DNA of 58,388 bases from Enterococcus ureasiticus (GTDB lineage Bacteria > Bacillota > Bacilli > Lactobacillales > Enterococcaceae), in contig NZ_MIJZ01000018.1 of assembly GCF_001730285.1 (NCBI RefSeq), positions 1 to 58,388 of the forward strand, written 5' to 3'. The notes under the pieces were generated by a model that had not been told where the DNA came from, did not search any database, and saw nothing but the letters and a program-made list of their open reading frames with translations. Shown piece after piece: positions 1-8,676 of this stretch. Made by a program: the position numbers and the translations under genes. How positions within the stretch are numbered: the first letter of the stretch is position 1; each line of letters begins with the position of its first letter.

Positions 1-2
1 AA

Positions 3-113
3 AAATGGACAAACAATAAAACAGGATTAGAATTAAGCGTGTATTCCCACAAAGTCTATCAAACAGGAAAATACACGGCCTCTATTTTATGGCAAGTGGA
101 AACAACACCTTAG
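3..113 (+). CDS. C-terminal end of a WxL-domain surface protein (5' truncated by window edge)
   Basis: The frame is open from the left edge to a TAG at 111-113 and encodes the last 36 residues of a protein. It starts KWTNN and ends with GKYTASILWQVETTP. A closing Y-x-x-G-x-Y-x-A-x-x-x-W pattern followed directly by the stop is typical of the WxL domain, which attaches proteins non-covalently to the cell wall of enterococci and lactobacilli. The upstream WxL signature lies outside the window, so the call rests on the tail alone. A bidirectional terminator follows. Confidence 0.6.
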   Translation, partial: KWTNNKTGLELSVYSHKVYQTGKYTASILWQVETTP

Positions 114-126
114 AGAAGATTAAAAG

Positions 127-166
127 AAAAAAGAGCTTAGGGCTTATGTCCAAGCTCTTTTTTTTT
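127..166. terminator. Bidirectional intrinsic terminator
   Basis: The stem GAGCTT(a)GG / CCAAGCTC is flanked by an A-run on the left and a nine-base T-run on the right. It lies between the convergent WxL tail and the pucR-like gene and can serve both. Confidence 0.8.
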
Positions 167-1841
167 AATCGTACAATTCGTATAGTTTTAACGCTAATTG
201 CAGCGCAAAGGTATTTTTTTCCTGCTCTAAATCCACAGGCAGCAGTCCTTTGATTTTGTCAATTCGATAAAGCAATGTATTTCGATGGATAAATAAGGCT
301 CTTGATGTTGTAGCAATATTTAAATGATGGGCTAAGTAAGCTTTAAGAGTAGGTGTAAAGCTTGTTTTATTATCTTTATCGTACGCTAATAAAGTATTTA
401 AATAATGTGTATAAAACTTTTTACCCTGCTCTTTTGAAATTGAATCAACAAGAAAAGAATCAAAGTAAAAATCGTTGAAAAAATAAATTTTCTCTTCTTT
501 TGTGTCATCCTCAAGCAATTGGATGACTTTTTTTGCTTCTTCAAAACTTTGAGACAATTCAAGTATTGGTAAAGTCGAACCAATTGTGCAGAAAATTTCT
601 CGTTCTGATTGCCCTTGTTGTTCTAAATACATCCGAATTCGTTCAGCGGTATCGGATATTTCGTTGTGGGTTTTTAACGAGCTTAATTTTGGATCAGTTC
701 CAAGAAGCATAACCAACTGATTTTTTCGGCTAAACAAATGAAGATGAGGAAATCGATTGGCTGCATAAGTTGTTAATGAAGATAATAAACTTTTCATTAA
801 TCGATCTTCTGTCTGCTTTTTTTTCATTAAAGAATCAGCTTCATGGCCGATCGTCTGGATAGAAAGAATTAAAACGGTATAGTTTAAAGTGGGATCGATC
901 GTCGTATCATAGGCGGATAGAGCATCCAAGTCTTTGATTTGTCCTGAGAGTAACTGATCAAAGAAATCACGGCGGATTCGATTTTCTGTCCGTTCGATTT
1001 CAAAAAGCCGCATTTGTTCCAGTGCAAAAGCCATAGAGCCATTTTCTAACGCCACGTAATCAAGATCTGTCAGAGGCCGCTCTACTTGATAAACCAAGAT
1101 AAAGCCGTAATGGATCGTATCAAAATAAACTGGCATGATCACACAAGGATATTCTTTTTCCTCAAAAAAAATTGCACGAGTAATTGGTTTTTGAATCCGT
1201 TCAAAATCTGTCGGCAAATCTGTAATTGTTTGAATAGGAAATGTTAAGGTATCTCCTGTTTTTTTGATGGTTCCTTGAATCAGGGGTTGCTCATCATCGT
1301 TGACAGCGGCCACTGACCAATCTGCATCGACTAAAACAACGGGATTATGAACCATTTTCGCTAAACCAGAAGCAATTTTTTTCATTCCACCACCATGTAG
1401 TGAAATCTCAAAAAACTGTGAATGGATATCTAAAGAAGCTTGATTCAGTTCATTCATACGACCAGAAATTTCTGCCATGACGATATTCATGATCTTGGAA
1501 AACGCGATCCCATAAGGAATTTCTATGATCGGTAAAGCTAATTCATCCGCTAGACGGCGCATAGATTCTGGGATTCCTTTTAAATAGATATGCGGTTTTA
1601 TACAGATCGCAGAACAGTTTATTTCTTTAAAGCGCTGAATAAAACGTTTTTGGATTTCGGCATTCTCACTAAAAAAATAACCAGATGTAATTAGCAGTTC
1701 TCCAGCCGATAACCAATCAGAAGCATCTGGATTATCTAGAATATTTACGCCGGTAATTTCATTTTCTATCCCATTTGCCCCAGCGACCAATTGGAAAGTT
1801 TTGAAAGGAGTAAGTTGCAAAAAGTTTTTGACTGTTAACAT
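165..1841 (-). CDS. PucR-family purine catabolism transcriptional regulator
   Basis: The protein has 558 residues, a normal size for PucR-type regulators. The first ~125 residues match the N-terminal PucR (purine catabolism regulator-like) domain, with the stretch DASDWLSAGELLITSGY. A GAF-like/linker middle follows. The C-terminus (about 505-550) is a PucR helix-turn-helix with the family pattern LNIATTSRALFIHRNTLLYR. In Bacillus, PucR activates purine degradation genes. The gene is divergent from the allH-fdrA-allG operon, the standard arrangement for a local regulator, so it probably controls that operon and possibly itself. The start is the ATG at 1841, preceded by a weak AGAAAG-type ribosome site. 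The effector is unknown; in purine systems it is often allantoin or a related metabolite. Confidence 0.88.
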   Translation of the reverse strand: MLTVKNFLQLTPFKTFQLVAGANGIENEITGVNILDNPDASDWLSAGELLITSGYFFSENAEIQKRFIQRFKEINCSAICIKPHIYLKGIPESMRRLADELALPIIEIPYGIAFSKIMNIVMAEISGRMNELNQASLDIHSQFFEISLHGGGMKKIASGLAKMVHNPVVLVDADWSVAAVNDDEQPLIQGTIKKTGDTLTFPIQTITDLPTDFERIQKPITRAIFFEEKEYPCVIMPVYFDTIHYGFILVYQVERPLTDLDYVALENGSMAFALEQMRLFEIERTENRIRRDFFDQLLSGQIKDLDALSAYDTTIDPTLNYTVLILSIQTIGHEADSLMKKKQTEDRLMKSLLSSLTTYAANRFPHLHLFSRKNQLVMLLGTDPKLSSLKTHNEISDTAERIRMYLEQQGQSEREIFCTIGSTLPILELSQSFEEAKKVIQLLEDDTKEEKIYFFNDFYFDSFLVDSISKEQGKKFYTHYLNTLLAYDKDNKTSFTPTLKAYLAHHLNIATTSRALFIHRNTLLYRIDKIKGLLPVDLEQEKNTFALQLALKLYELYD

Positions 1842-1886
1842 GATACACCATCTTTCTAAGGTAGAATTTTATTAAGTTAACTATAC

Positions 1887-1899
1887 GGTAATTGGTTAA
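1887..1899 (+). promoter_or_regulatory. Candidate PucR box between pucR and the allH operon
   Basis: The 8-base core TTGGTTAA at 1892-1899 matches exactly the 3' part of the Bacillus subtilis PucR box (WWWCNTTGGTTAA, as I recall it). The 5' half matches poorly (GGTA where WWWC is expected). The site lies in the 169-nt divergent gap, about 110 nt before the allH start. No strong sigma-A promoter is visible between it and the gene, as expected for an activator-dependent promoter. An 8-base match occurs by chance a few times in 58 kb, so the support comes mainly from its position. Confidence 0.45.
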
Positions 1900-2010
1900 A
1901 GTGTACAACTGAAAAAGAAAATATTCAGCTACTCTATCTGTATATGAAAAGGCTTTCGTAATGTAAAGTAAATAGTGTAAAGAAGACAAGTGATTAAGGA
2001 AGTGAGTGAA

Positions 2011-2898
2011 ATGCGTACGTATCAATCCCTGTCAGGATCGCTAAATTTCTTAGATGCGATTCAAAATAAATCATGGGAAGGAGAAGTTCATAGTGTTTTT
2101 AAGCGAACGGTAAATATAATTTGTGAGTCTGGAGAATTGTATACGTTAGCGGCAGCGGAATTGGACAATGCGCCCAATACTTTAAGAGTAACAGATATTT
2201 TTAACAATCGACCTCAGATGATTGAAAATATGCCTGTTTTTTCTCGAAACGGACAATTAGTGATTGATGGAATTGCGACCATCGAGATCCAAAATGCGAA
2301 GGAATGGCATTATCCTCAAATCGGATTTCCGAAGAAACAAGCGTACTCAAAAATCAATAAACGAGTGGAGCAACTTAATGAATGGGTGACGCAGGTTGAA
2401 TATAAAGGCGGTTATTTATTAAACAACAGAAAGGCAACAACCTACGAGAAAATGATCCATACAATGCTTTGGAAAGAATCAGAACAATTACTATACTACT
2501 TGAAAGAAAAGCAATTATTTCAAGCGACAAAGCAATTAAACCGAGTGATTGGTTTAGGCCCAGGTTTAACACCGTCTGGTGATGATTTTTTAGTTGGATT
2601 AGCTCTTATTTTTACAACCACTAATTACCCTTATCATTCATTAAAGCAATGGTTGATCAACAATCGAGACGAGATGAAAAAAAGAACGAATATTATCAGT
2701 TTTTCAACGTTAGACTGGGCAATCAAAGGAGAGGCACGCGAGCGGATCGGTTTATTTCTGAATGAATTATTTTATGGAGAAAACGAGACTATTCTGAAAG
2801 AAAAAATGTTAGCAGTTTTAGCGATAGGCCAAACGTCTGGTGGTGATATGCTGACAGGAATGTTGGCTGGGATTAAATTGACTTTGGATTTGCTTTGA
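2011..2898 (+). CDS. allH: DUF2877 protein, AllH (YlbF)-like carbamoyltransferase subunit
   Basis: This is a 295-residue DUF2877 protein. Its signature glycine/aspartate motif is GLGPGLTPSGDDFLVG, and a second GQTSGGDMLTGM motif lies near the C-terminus. E. coli YlbF (AllH) belongs to this family and with FdrA and YlbE forms oxamate carbamoyltransferase, the last step of anaerobic allantoin use. Here the gene is first, with fdrA and the allG homologue following. The start is the ATG at 2011, with AAGGAAG at 1997-2003; an in-frame GTG at 1990 overlaps the ribosome site and is less likely. The next gene is 174 nt away, a gap filled by a copy of a repeated element. Exact substrate is unproven. 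Confidence 0.8.
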   Translation: MRTYQSLSGSLNFLDAIQNKSWEGEVHSVFKRTVNIICESGELYTLAAAELDNAPNTLRVTDIFNNRPQMIENMPVFSRNGQLVIDGIATIEIQNAKEWHYPQIGFPKKQAYSKINKRVEQLNEWVTQVEYKGGYLLNNRKATTYEKMIHTMLWKESEQLLYYLKEKQLFQATKQLNRVIGLGPGLTPSGDDFLVGLALIFTTTNYPYHSLKQWLINNRDEMKKRTNIISFSTLDWAIKGEARERIGLFLNELFYGENETILKEKMLAVLAIGQTSGGDMLTGMLAGIKLTLDLL

Positions 2899-2935
2899 AA
2901 CACAGTTCAAGACTGAATGAGCCCACTACACTTTT

Positions 2936-3065
2936 ATATTATCTAGCTAATGGCTAGTCTCTTGAGGAAAAGATAAAAATAGAATGAGGCAAAGAACGCT
3001 TTAGTCAATTTTTTTCATTTTCCAGTCGGTGTTAAACAAGCTCGTTCAGCTTTTAAATTAGGAGG
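2936..3065 (+). repeat. Diverged copy of the 122-bp foldback element, ending in the fdrA ribosome site
   Basis: The sequence aligns along its whole length with the last unit of the tandem array at 46608-47243. Shared blocks in order are a TAGC-hairpin, AAAAGATAAAAATAGAATGAGG, an inner paired segment, CAGTCGG..TTAAAC, AAGCTCGTTCAGC and CTTTTAAATTAGGAGG. The terminal AGGAGG is the Shine-Dalgarno sequence of fdrA. The element therefore sits inside a probable operon as the leader of its second gene. It fills nearly all of the gap between allH and fdrA. Confidence 0.8.
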
Positions 3066-3072
3066 AACCCCC

Positions 3073-4623
3073 ATGACAATCAGTATTAAAATTCAACCGA
3101 ATACCTATATCGATTCAGTTTCACTAATGGCTTTATCAACAAAAGCCAATCAATTACCAGGAATTGATCAAGCCATTATTGCGATGGCAACGGAAATGAA
3201 CAAGGAAGTAATGAAAAATGTTGGGCTGTTCACTGATGAAATTGCTCAAGCGCAGACGAGTGATTTAATTATTGCTTTAGAGGCGAAAGAAGAGCAAGAT
3301 TCGGCTGAATTGCTCAAACAAATCGAATCACTGATGACAGAAAAAAAAGAAAAGAGCACTAACCAAATAACAGAAAGCTATACAACGATCGAAACGGCGA
3401 AAAAAGCTATACCAGAAGCGAATTTAGCAATCATTTCTGTAAATGGTCAATATGCTGCTCGTGAAGCAAGAAAAGCATTAAACAATGATCTACATGTGAT
3501 GCTGTTTAGTGATAACGTTAGTATAGAAGAAGAAATCCAATTAAAAGATCTCGCTCATGAAAAAGGATTACTTATGATGGGACCAGATTGTGGGACGGCA
3601 ATTATTAACAATGTTGGGTTATGTTTTGCGAATAAAGTTCGAAAAGGCAGTATTGGTATTGTTGGAGCTTCAGGTACTGGCAGTCAAGAAATCAGTGTTC
3701 GTATCCATGATTTTGGCGAAGGAGTCTCTCAGTTGATCGGTACCGGCGGAAGAGATCTAAGTGAAGCGGTCGGTGGAAAAATGATGATTGACGCAATCGA
3801 TGCTTTAGAAGCAGACGAAGAGACAAAAGTGATTGTTTTGATTTCTAAACCACCAGCAAAAATAGTTGAAGAAAAAATTCTTACTAGAGTTAGAAAAGCT
3901 GAGAAGCCTGTTGTGATCTGGTTTATCGGTAATAAAACACGAGAAAATGAAGAGGGTGTTTACTTTGAAAAAATGTCTAAATCCGCTGCTTTAAGAGCCG
4001 TTACTTTAGCTGGAATCGATCAAAATAGTTTGGACGTTCATCCGCTGAATCTACCATTGATCGATGAGGTTCGGGAAAAATTAAATCCGAATCAACAATA
4101 TATTCGTGGTTTATTTACTGGTGGAACGCTTTGTGATGAAGCCATGTTCACTGCAAAAGAACGTTTTTCTGATGTGTATAGTAATATCGCTACGGATCAA
4201 GAACATCTTTTGCATTTTGGTGATGCAAGCAAAGCACACACGTTTATTGATTTCGGTGCAGATGAATTTACCAATGGCAAACCGCATCCAATGATCGATC
4301 CGTCTAATCGAATCGCTCGTTTTACAGAAGAAGCAGCTGATCCTACAGTAGGTGTTATTCTAATGGATTTTGTACTAGGATATGGTGCGCATCCAGATCC
4401 GGTCGGTGTGATGGTTCCTGTGATGAAAGCAGCCAAAGAGCAAGCGGCAGCTGAAGGTCGTCATTTAGAAATCATTGGCTATGTTTTAGGAACAGATTTA
4501 GATAAACAAAATATCAATGAACAAGTCGAAAAATTGACATCGATCGGTGCAACATATGCCAGCAGCAGTCAAAATGCAGGATTATTAGCAAGAGAATTTG
4601 TTGTGAAAGGAGTAGAACAATGA
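3073..4623 (+). CDS. fdrA: FdrA/AllF-like acyl-CoA synthetase family subunit
   Basis: The 516-residue protein is an FdrA homologue related to succinyl-CoA ligase subunits. A Rossmann-like region follows a ~95-residue N-terminal segment (LAIISVNGQYAAREA, then GLLMMGPDCGTAII). The CoA-binding-type loop is GIVGASGTGSQEIS, and the second half has the ligase-like GLFTGGTLCDEAM. E. coli FdrA (AllF) is one of three proteins required for oxamate carbamoyltransferase activity. The ATG at 3073 has AGGAGG seven bases upstream, donated by the repeat element. The stop overlaps the allG start (ATGA at 4620-4623), so the two are translationally coupled. Acyl-CoA chemistry is not implied for certain. Confidence 0.88.
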   Translation: MTISIKIQPNTYIDSVSLMALSTKANQLPGIDQAIIAMATEMNKEVMKNVGLFTDEIAQAQTSDLIIALEAKEEQDSAELLKQIESLMTEKKEKSTNQITESYTTIETAKKAIPEANLAIISVNGQYAAREARKALNNDLHVMLFSDNVSIEEEIQLKDLAHEKGLLMMGPDCGTAIINNVGLCFANKVRKGSIGIVGASGTGSQEISVRIHDFGEGVSQLIGTGGRDLSEAVGGKMMIDAIDALEADEETKVIVLISKPPAKIVEEKILTRVRKAEKPVVIWFIGNKTRENEEGVYFEKMSKSAALRAVTLAGIDQNSLDVHPLNLPLIDEVREKLNPNQQYIRGLFTGGTLCDEAMFTAKERFSDVYSNIATDQEHLLHFGDASKAHTFIDFGADEFTNGKPHPMIDPSNRIARFTEEAADPTVGVILMDFVLGYGAHPDPVGVMVPVMKAAKEQAAAEGRHLEIIGYVLGTDLDKQNINEQVEKLTSIGATYASSSQNAGLLAREFVVKGVEQ

Positions 4624-6044
4624 GTAAAATTACTGAATTATTCAAAGAACAACCCGTTATTATCGATCTTGGAATTGAATCGTTTCAAGAAGAATTAATC
4701 GAACAACAAGTATCAGCGACTTATTTAAACTGGGCACCACCAGGACGTGGAAAAGCTAGTATTTTAGCTGCTTTAGAGAAAATAGAAACACCAGAAAATT
4801 TGGATAAAATAAAAAAAGCAAATGAAGAAGCGGTACATCGAATTATTTCGTCACAAATCTCATTGATTGGCTATAACCAAGCAATCAATGTTGTTCCAGG
4901 CATGACCAAAAATACAATTTTACATGCAGGACCACCGATTACTTGGGAGAAAATGAACGGTCCAATGAAGGGTGCGGTCAAAGGGGCTTTGGTCTTTGAA
5001 GGGTTAGCGAAAGACTTAGAAGATGCTGAACGAGTAGCAGCTTCTGGTGAAATCATTTTTTCTCCATGTCATGAACACCAGTGTGTCGGTTCTATGGCAG
5101 GTGTAACTTCTGCATCAATGTATATGCATATCGTGGAAAATAAAACTTACGGCAACTTAGCTTTTACAAATCTAAGTGAGCAAATGTCGAAAATTCTACG
5201 AATGGGTGCTAACGATGACAGTGTAATCGAACGTTTGATTTGGATGAGAGATGTTTTTGGTCCGATTTTACGTGATGCTATGAAATTATGTACAGAAGGA
5301 ATTGATTTGAAACACATTCTTGCCCAAGCACTGCATATGGGAGACGAATGTCATAACCGCAATAATGCTGGTACCACTTTACTGATTCAAGCGTTGACAC
5401 CTTATATTATTCAAACGGATCATTCAATAGAAGAAATGAAAGAAGTCTTTGATTTTGTGGCTAGTAGTGACTATTTCTCAGGACCAACTTGGATGGCGAT
5501 GTGTAAAGCAGCGCTGGATTCGGCAGTGGGGATTCCTTATAGTACAGTCGTGACAACAATGGCTAGAAACGGAACTGAATTCGGTATTCATATCAGCGGA
5601 ATTGAAGGGAATCCTTGGTTCGTCGGTCCTTCTCAAAAAGTTATTGGTCCGATGTTTGCAGGCTATAAACCAGAAGATGCCGGACTGGATATCGGAGATA
5701 GTGCGATTACAGAAACTTATGGAATCGGTGGCTTTGCGATGGCGGCAGCTCCTGCGATCGTGGCGTTAGTCGGCGGCACGATCGAAGATGCACTACGTTT
5801 TTCTACGGAAATGCAAGGAATCACAACAGCAGAAAATCCGAATATCACGATCCCGACGCTTGATTTTATGGGCGTTCCATCAGGGATCGATAGTTTAAAA
5901 GTTATCCAAACAAATACCTTGCCGATCATCAATACAGCCATTGCACATAAAGAAGCAGGAATCGGCATGATTGGAGCAGGAATTACCCATCCGCCAATGG
6001 AAGCTTTTGAAAAAGCGATCATTGCCTTTAGCGAACAACTATAA
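4620..6044 (+). CDS. allG: DUF1116 protein, AllG (YlbE)-like carbamoyltransferase subunit
   Basis: This is a 474-residue DUF1116 protein. Family features seen are the early NWAPPGRGK, the HAGPPITWEKMNGPMKGA motif, SPCHEHQCVGSMAGV (possible metal or active-site Cys/His), MGDECHNRNNAGT and the glycine-rich GDSAITETYGIGGFAM. E. coli YlbE (AllG) is the partner of FdrA and YlbF in oxamate carbamoyltransferase. The ATG overlaps the fdrA stop by four bases. Codon use and orientation agree with neighbours. Because no carbamate kinase or allantoin enzyme lies nearby, the carbamoyl donor and fate in this organism remain inferred. Confidence 0.87.
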   Translation: MSKITELFKEQPVIIDLGIESFQEELIEQQVSATYLNWAPPGRGKASILAALEKIETPENLDKIKKANEEAVHRIISSQISLIGYNQAINVVPGMTKNTILHAGPPITWEKMNGPMKGAVKGALVFEGLAKDLEDAERVAASGEIIFSPCHEHQCVGSMAGVTSASMYMHIVENKTYGNLAFTNLSEQMSKILRMGANDDSVIERLIWMRDVFGPILRDAMKLCTEGIDLKHILAQALHMGDECHNRNNAGTTLLIQALTPYIIQTDHSIEEMKEVFDFVASSDYFSGPTWMAMCKAALDSAVGIPYSTVVTTMARNGTEFGIHISGIEGNPWFVGPSQKVIGPMFAGYKPEDAGLDIGDSAITETYGIGGFAMAAAPAIVALVGGTIEDALRFSTEMQGITTAENPNITIPTLDFMGVPSGIDSLKVIQTNTLPIINTAIAHKEAGIGMIGAGITHPPMEAFEKAIIAFSEQL

Positions 6045-6066
6045 AAAAGAGAAAGGAGTAAAAATC

Positions 6067-7209
6067 ATGGATACAGTAAAAACAGATCGAACATTGCTTA
6101 GAGTCGTAGAGCTAGGTCAGGTAGAACAAGTTTCCAAGTTATTAAAAGAAGGACATGATATCTCCTTGACTGATGAAACGGGACGATCCCCATTGATGAT
6201 TGCAGTACAACAGAATAATTTAGCACTTGTTAAAGAACTGCTAACTTTTAGTGCGGATGTGAATCAACGCGACAATACACAACTTACGCCCTTCATTTGT
6301 GCTGCTGCTAACGGATTTGATGAAATCGTAAATGAGATCCTTCAATCAGGGCAAGCGGATTTAGCTTCAGTCAATCGTTTTGGCGGCACAGCGTTGCTTC
6401 CGTCCAGTGAAAAAGGATATTTAAGAACAGTCCAATTATGTTTAGCGGCAGGTGTTCCGGTCAATCACGTCAATCGCTTAGGCTGGTCAGCGTTATTAGA
6501 AGCAGTGATTTTGGGCAATGGTGGTTTTTTATATCAGGATGTGATCCGTGAATTAGTTCAACATCAGGCAGATGGTACACAAGTAGATGATACTGGCAAA
6601 AACGCTCTTGACTATGCAAAAGAAACCATGAATGAGAAATTGATCGCTATTGTAGAAAAACAGGAAGCTGAGGAATTGATTTTCCATGAGGTGCGAACGT
6701 ATTTAAGGGAAAACAAACTGGAACAAGCGTTAAACGTACTGGAAAAGCAAGACCAAAATAATTTAGGTGTTCTTTATTACCTAGGCTACACGTATCAACG
6801 CTTAAATGATTACCCGACAGCAATTGCTTATTATGAAAAAGCTTGGCAACAAGATCCTCAATTTGCTTTTTATGTGGGGAATAGCTATCGAATGGCAGGA
6901 GAAATAGACAAAGCTCTGCAAACTTATGATCAAGCAATCAAAACAGATAAAAGTTTCTTCTATCGATACCACAAATCTAATTTTTTAAGAGAATTAGGTC
7001 GTCATGAAGAAGCAGTCCAAATGATGGATGACTTATTGGAAGACTATCCAAAACGGGTTGATTTTTATTTTCATAAAGCTAATAGCTTACGCAGCTTAAA
7101 TCGGCATCAAGAAGCGATCGAAGCAATGGAGCACGCGATTCAACTCAATCCGAAAAATCCATTATTTTCAGAACACCTTGCACAATCACTTCAGTTAGTA
7201 AAAAACTAA
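6067..7209 (+). CDS. Ankyrin-repeat plus TPR-repeat protein in the carbamoyltransferase operon
   Basis: The 380-residue cytoplasmic protein has no signal peptide or membrane segment. Residues about 8-190 form roughly five ankyrin repeats (for example DETGRSPLMIAVQQNN and RLGWSALLEAVILGN). Residues about 205-375 form tetratricopeptide repeats (LGYTYQRLNDYPTAIAYYEKA, then HKANSLRSLNRHQEAIEAM). Both are protein-binding scaffolds, so an adaptor or assembly role is plausible; no catalytic motif is seen. The start is the ATG at 6067, eight bases after GAAAGGAG; a longer frame running back into allG lacks a ribosome site. It lies 22 nt after allG and 24 nt before the permease, so it belongs to the operon. 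Confidence 0.85.
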   Translation: MDTVKTDRTLLRVVELGQVEQVSKLLKEGHDISLTDETGRSPLMIAVQQNNLALVKELLTFSADVNQRDNTQLTPFICAAANGFDEIVNEILQSGQADLASVNRFGGTALLPSSEKGYLRTVQLCLAAGVPVNHVNRLGWSALLEAVILGNGGFLYQDVIRELVQHQADGTQVDDTGKNALDYAKETMNEKLIAIVEKQEAEELIFHEVRTYLRENKLEQALNVLEKQDQNNLGVLYYLGYTYQRLNDYPTAIAYYEKAWQQDPQFAFYVGNSYRMAGEIDKALQTYDQAIKTDKSFFYRYHKSNFLRELGRHEEAVQMMDDLLEDYPKRVDFYFHKANSLRSLNRHQEAIEAMEHAIQLNPKNPLFSEHLAQSLQLVKN

Positions 7210-7233
7210 AGAAATGTATTGGAGGAAAAGACA

Positions 7234-8676
7234 ATGGAATCAGTAGAAAAGCAAGTCATCGCGGAATCACCGACTTATTCAGCAGAGCTATTGCCGAAAA
7301 CGGGAGCAGATAAAAATTGGGGCGTTTTTAATTATGTGACTTTATGGATGGGGGCTGTTCATAACATCCTTTCTTATATGACGGTAGCAGGATTTTTCTT
7401 ACTAGGATTAAATACGAAACAAGTTTTGTCTGCCGTGATGCTGTCTGCTGTGATCGTCTCGATTTTCTATGTATTAAACGGAGTGGCATCTGCTAAATAT
7501 GGGTTACCGTTTCCGATGTTACTGCGTTCTGTTTTCGGAGTGAAAGGAGCAATTATTCCATCGTTATGCCGTGGTTTGATTGCAGGTGTCGTCTTCTTTG
7601 GGACACAAAGTGTTGTAAGTGCTCAGTCTTTAGATGTTCTGTTCAGTCGAATTTTTCCTAGTTATATGACTATCGGCGGTGGGATGACGATTTTTGGAAT
7701 GCCTGCTCCAACGATGCTTAGTTATTTGCTTGTGTGGTGTGTAACGGTCGTTTTATTTCTCGGTGGCACAAAAGTTTTGGATAAATTCGGCAACTGGTCT
7801 TCACCGATTGTTTATGTCTTCATCATTGGTGCAGCTGTTTGGACGATTCAAATCGCTGGTGGTTTTGGTCCGATTTTAGATTATTCACCAGTCAATGCAA
7901 CAACAAGTCCGCTTGTCTTTATCGCGTGTGTGAGTGCATTAGTTTCAAACTGGGCAGGTCCGATCGTTAATATTGGTGACTTTACTCAAAAAGCAAAAAC
8001 ACCTAAAGCGATGATGATTGGATTGCCGCTCGGTTTTATTCTTTCTTATATCTTGTTTGCAATTACATGTGTTGGATTGATTGCTGGAACTCAAATTGCA
8101 TTTGGTGAACCGATTTTCAATATTGTTAATGCCTTTGACAAAATCGACAATACATTTGCTGTCTTCGTGTTGATTCTAGCCTTGAATATGGGTGCTTTAG
8201 CCTTCGTCGTGTTTGGAAATTTATTTCCAGCGGGATTACAAATGTCATCATTATTTCCTAAATTTTTGGATGTGAAAAAAGCAGGTGTTCTAACAGCCAT
8301 CATTGGTACGATGATTTTACCTTGGAAATTAGTGGAGAATGCGTCGACATTATTTTATTTCTATAGTTTTATCGGTTCAATGTTCGGACCAATTGCAGGG
8401 ATCATGCTTGCTAGTTTTTATATTGAACATAAGCAAGTGATCGATTTGGATGATATTTACGTTGAAGATGGCAACCTTGGTGAGTTTAAATCGGGCTACA
8501 ATAAAACAGCGATGATTACGTTAGCGACGAGTTTTGTGATCACGATGTCAGGTGCCTTTTTACAATCGATCCCGTTTTTGAAAACGATCAATGATTTTGC
8601 TTTCTTTTCAGGATTGATCTTTTCGTTTGTTGTGTATAGCATCCTTAGTAAAGTAATGAAAGGAGAAAAATCATGA
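7234..8676 (+). CDS. NCS1-family nucleobase/allantoin-type permease
   Basis: The 480-residue protein has about 12 hydrophobic helices. NCS1 (nucleobase:cation symporter-1) features are the early NWGVFNYVTLWMGAVHN, the pore motif GLPFPMLLRSVFG, and NWAGPIVNIGDFTQ in the middle. NCS1 members carry cytosine, purines, uracil, allantoin or hydantoins; the sequence alone does not fix which. The ATG at 7234 is preceded by GGAGG at 7221-7225; the in-frame TTG at 7219 overlaps that site. The stop overlaps the deaminase start (ATGA), so uptake and deamination are coupled. It is probably the importer for the substrate of this operon. Confidence 0.85.
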   Translation: MESVEKQVIAESPTYSAELLPKTGADKNWGVFNYVTLWMGAVHNILSYMTVAGFFLLGLNTKQVLSAVMLSAVIVSIFYVLNGVASAKYGLPFPMLLRSVFGVKGAIIPSLCRGLIAGVVFFGTQSVVSAQSLDVLFSRIFPSYMTIGGGMTIFGMPAPTMLSYLLVWCVTVVLFLGGTKVLDKFGNWSSPIVYVFIIGAAVWTIQIAGGFGPILDYSPVNATTSPLVFIACVSALVSNWAGPIVNIGDFTQKAKTPKAMMIGLPLGFILSYILFAITCVGLIAGTQIAFGEPIFNIVNAFDKIDNTFAVFVLILALNMGALAFVVFGNLFPAGLQMSSLFPKFLDVKKAGVLTAIIGTMILPWKLVENASTLFYFYSFIGSMFGPIAGIMLASFYIEHKQVIDLDDIYVEDGNLGEFKSGYNKTAMITLATSFVITMSGAFLQSIPFLKTINDFAFFSGLIFSFVVYSILSKVMKGEKS

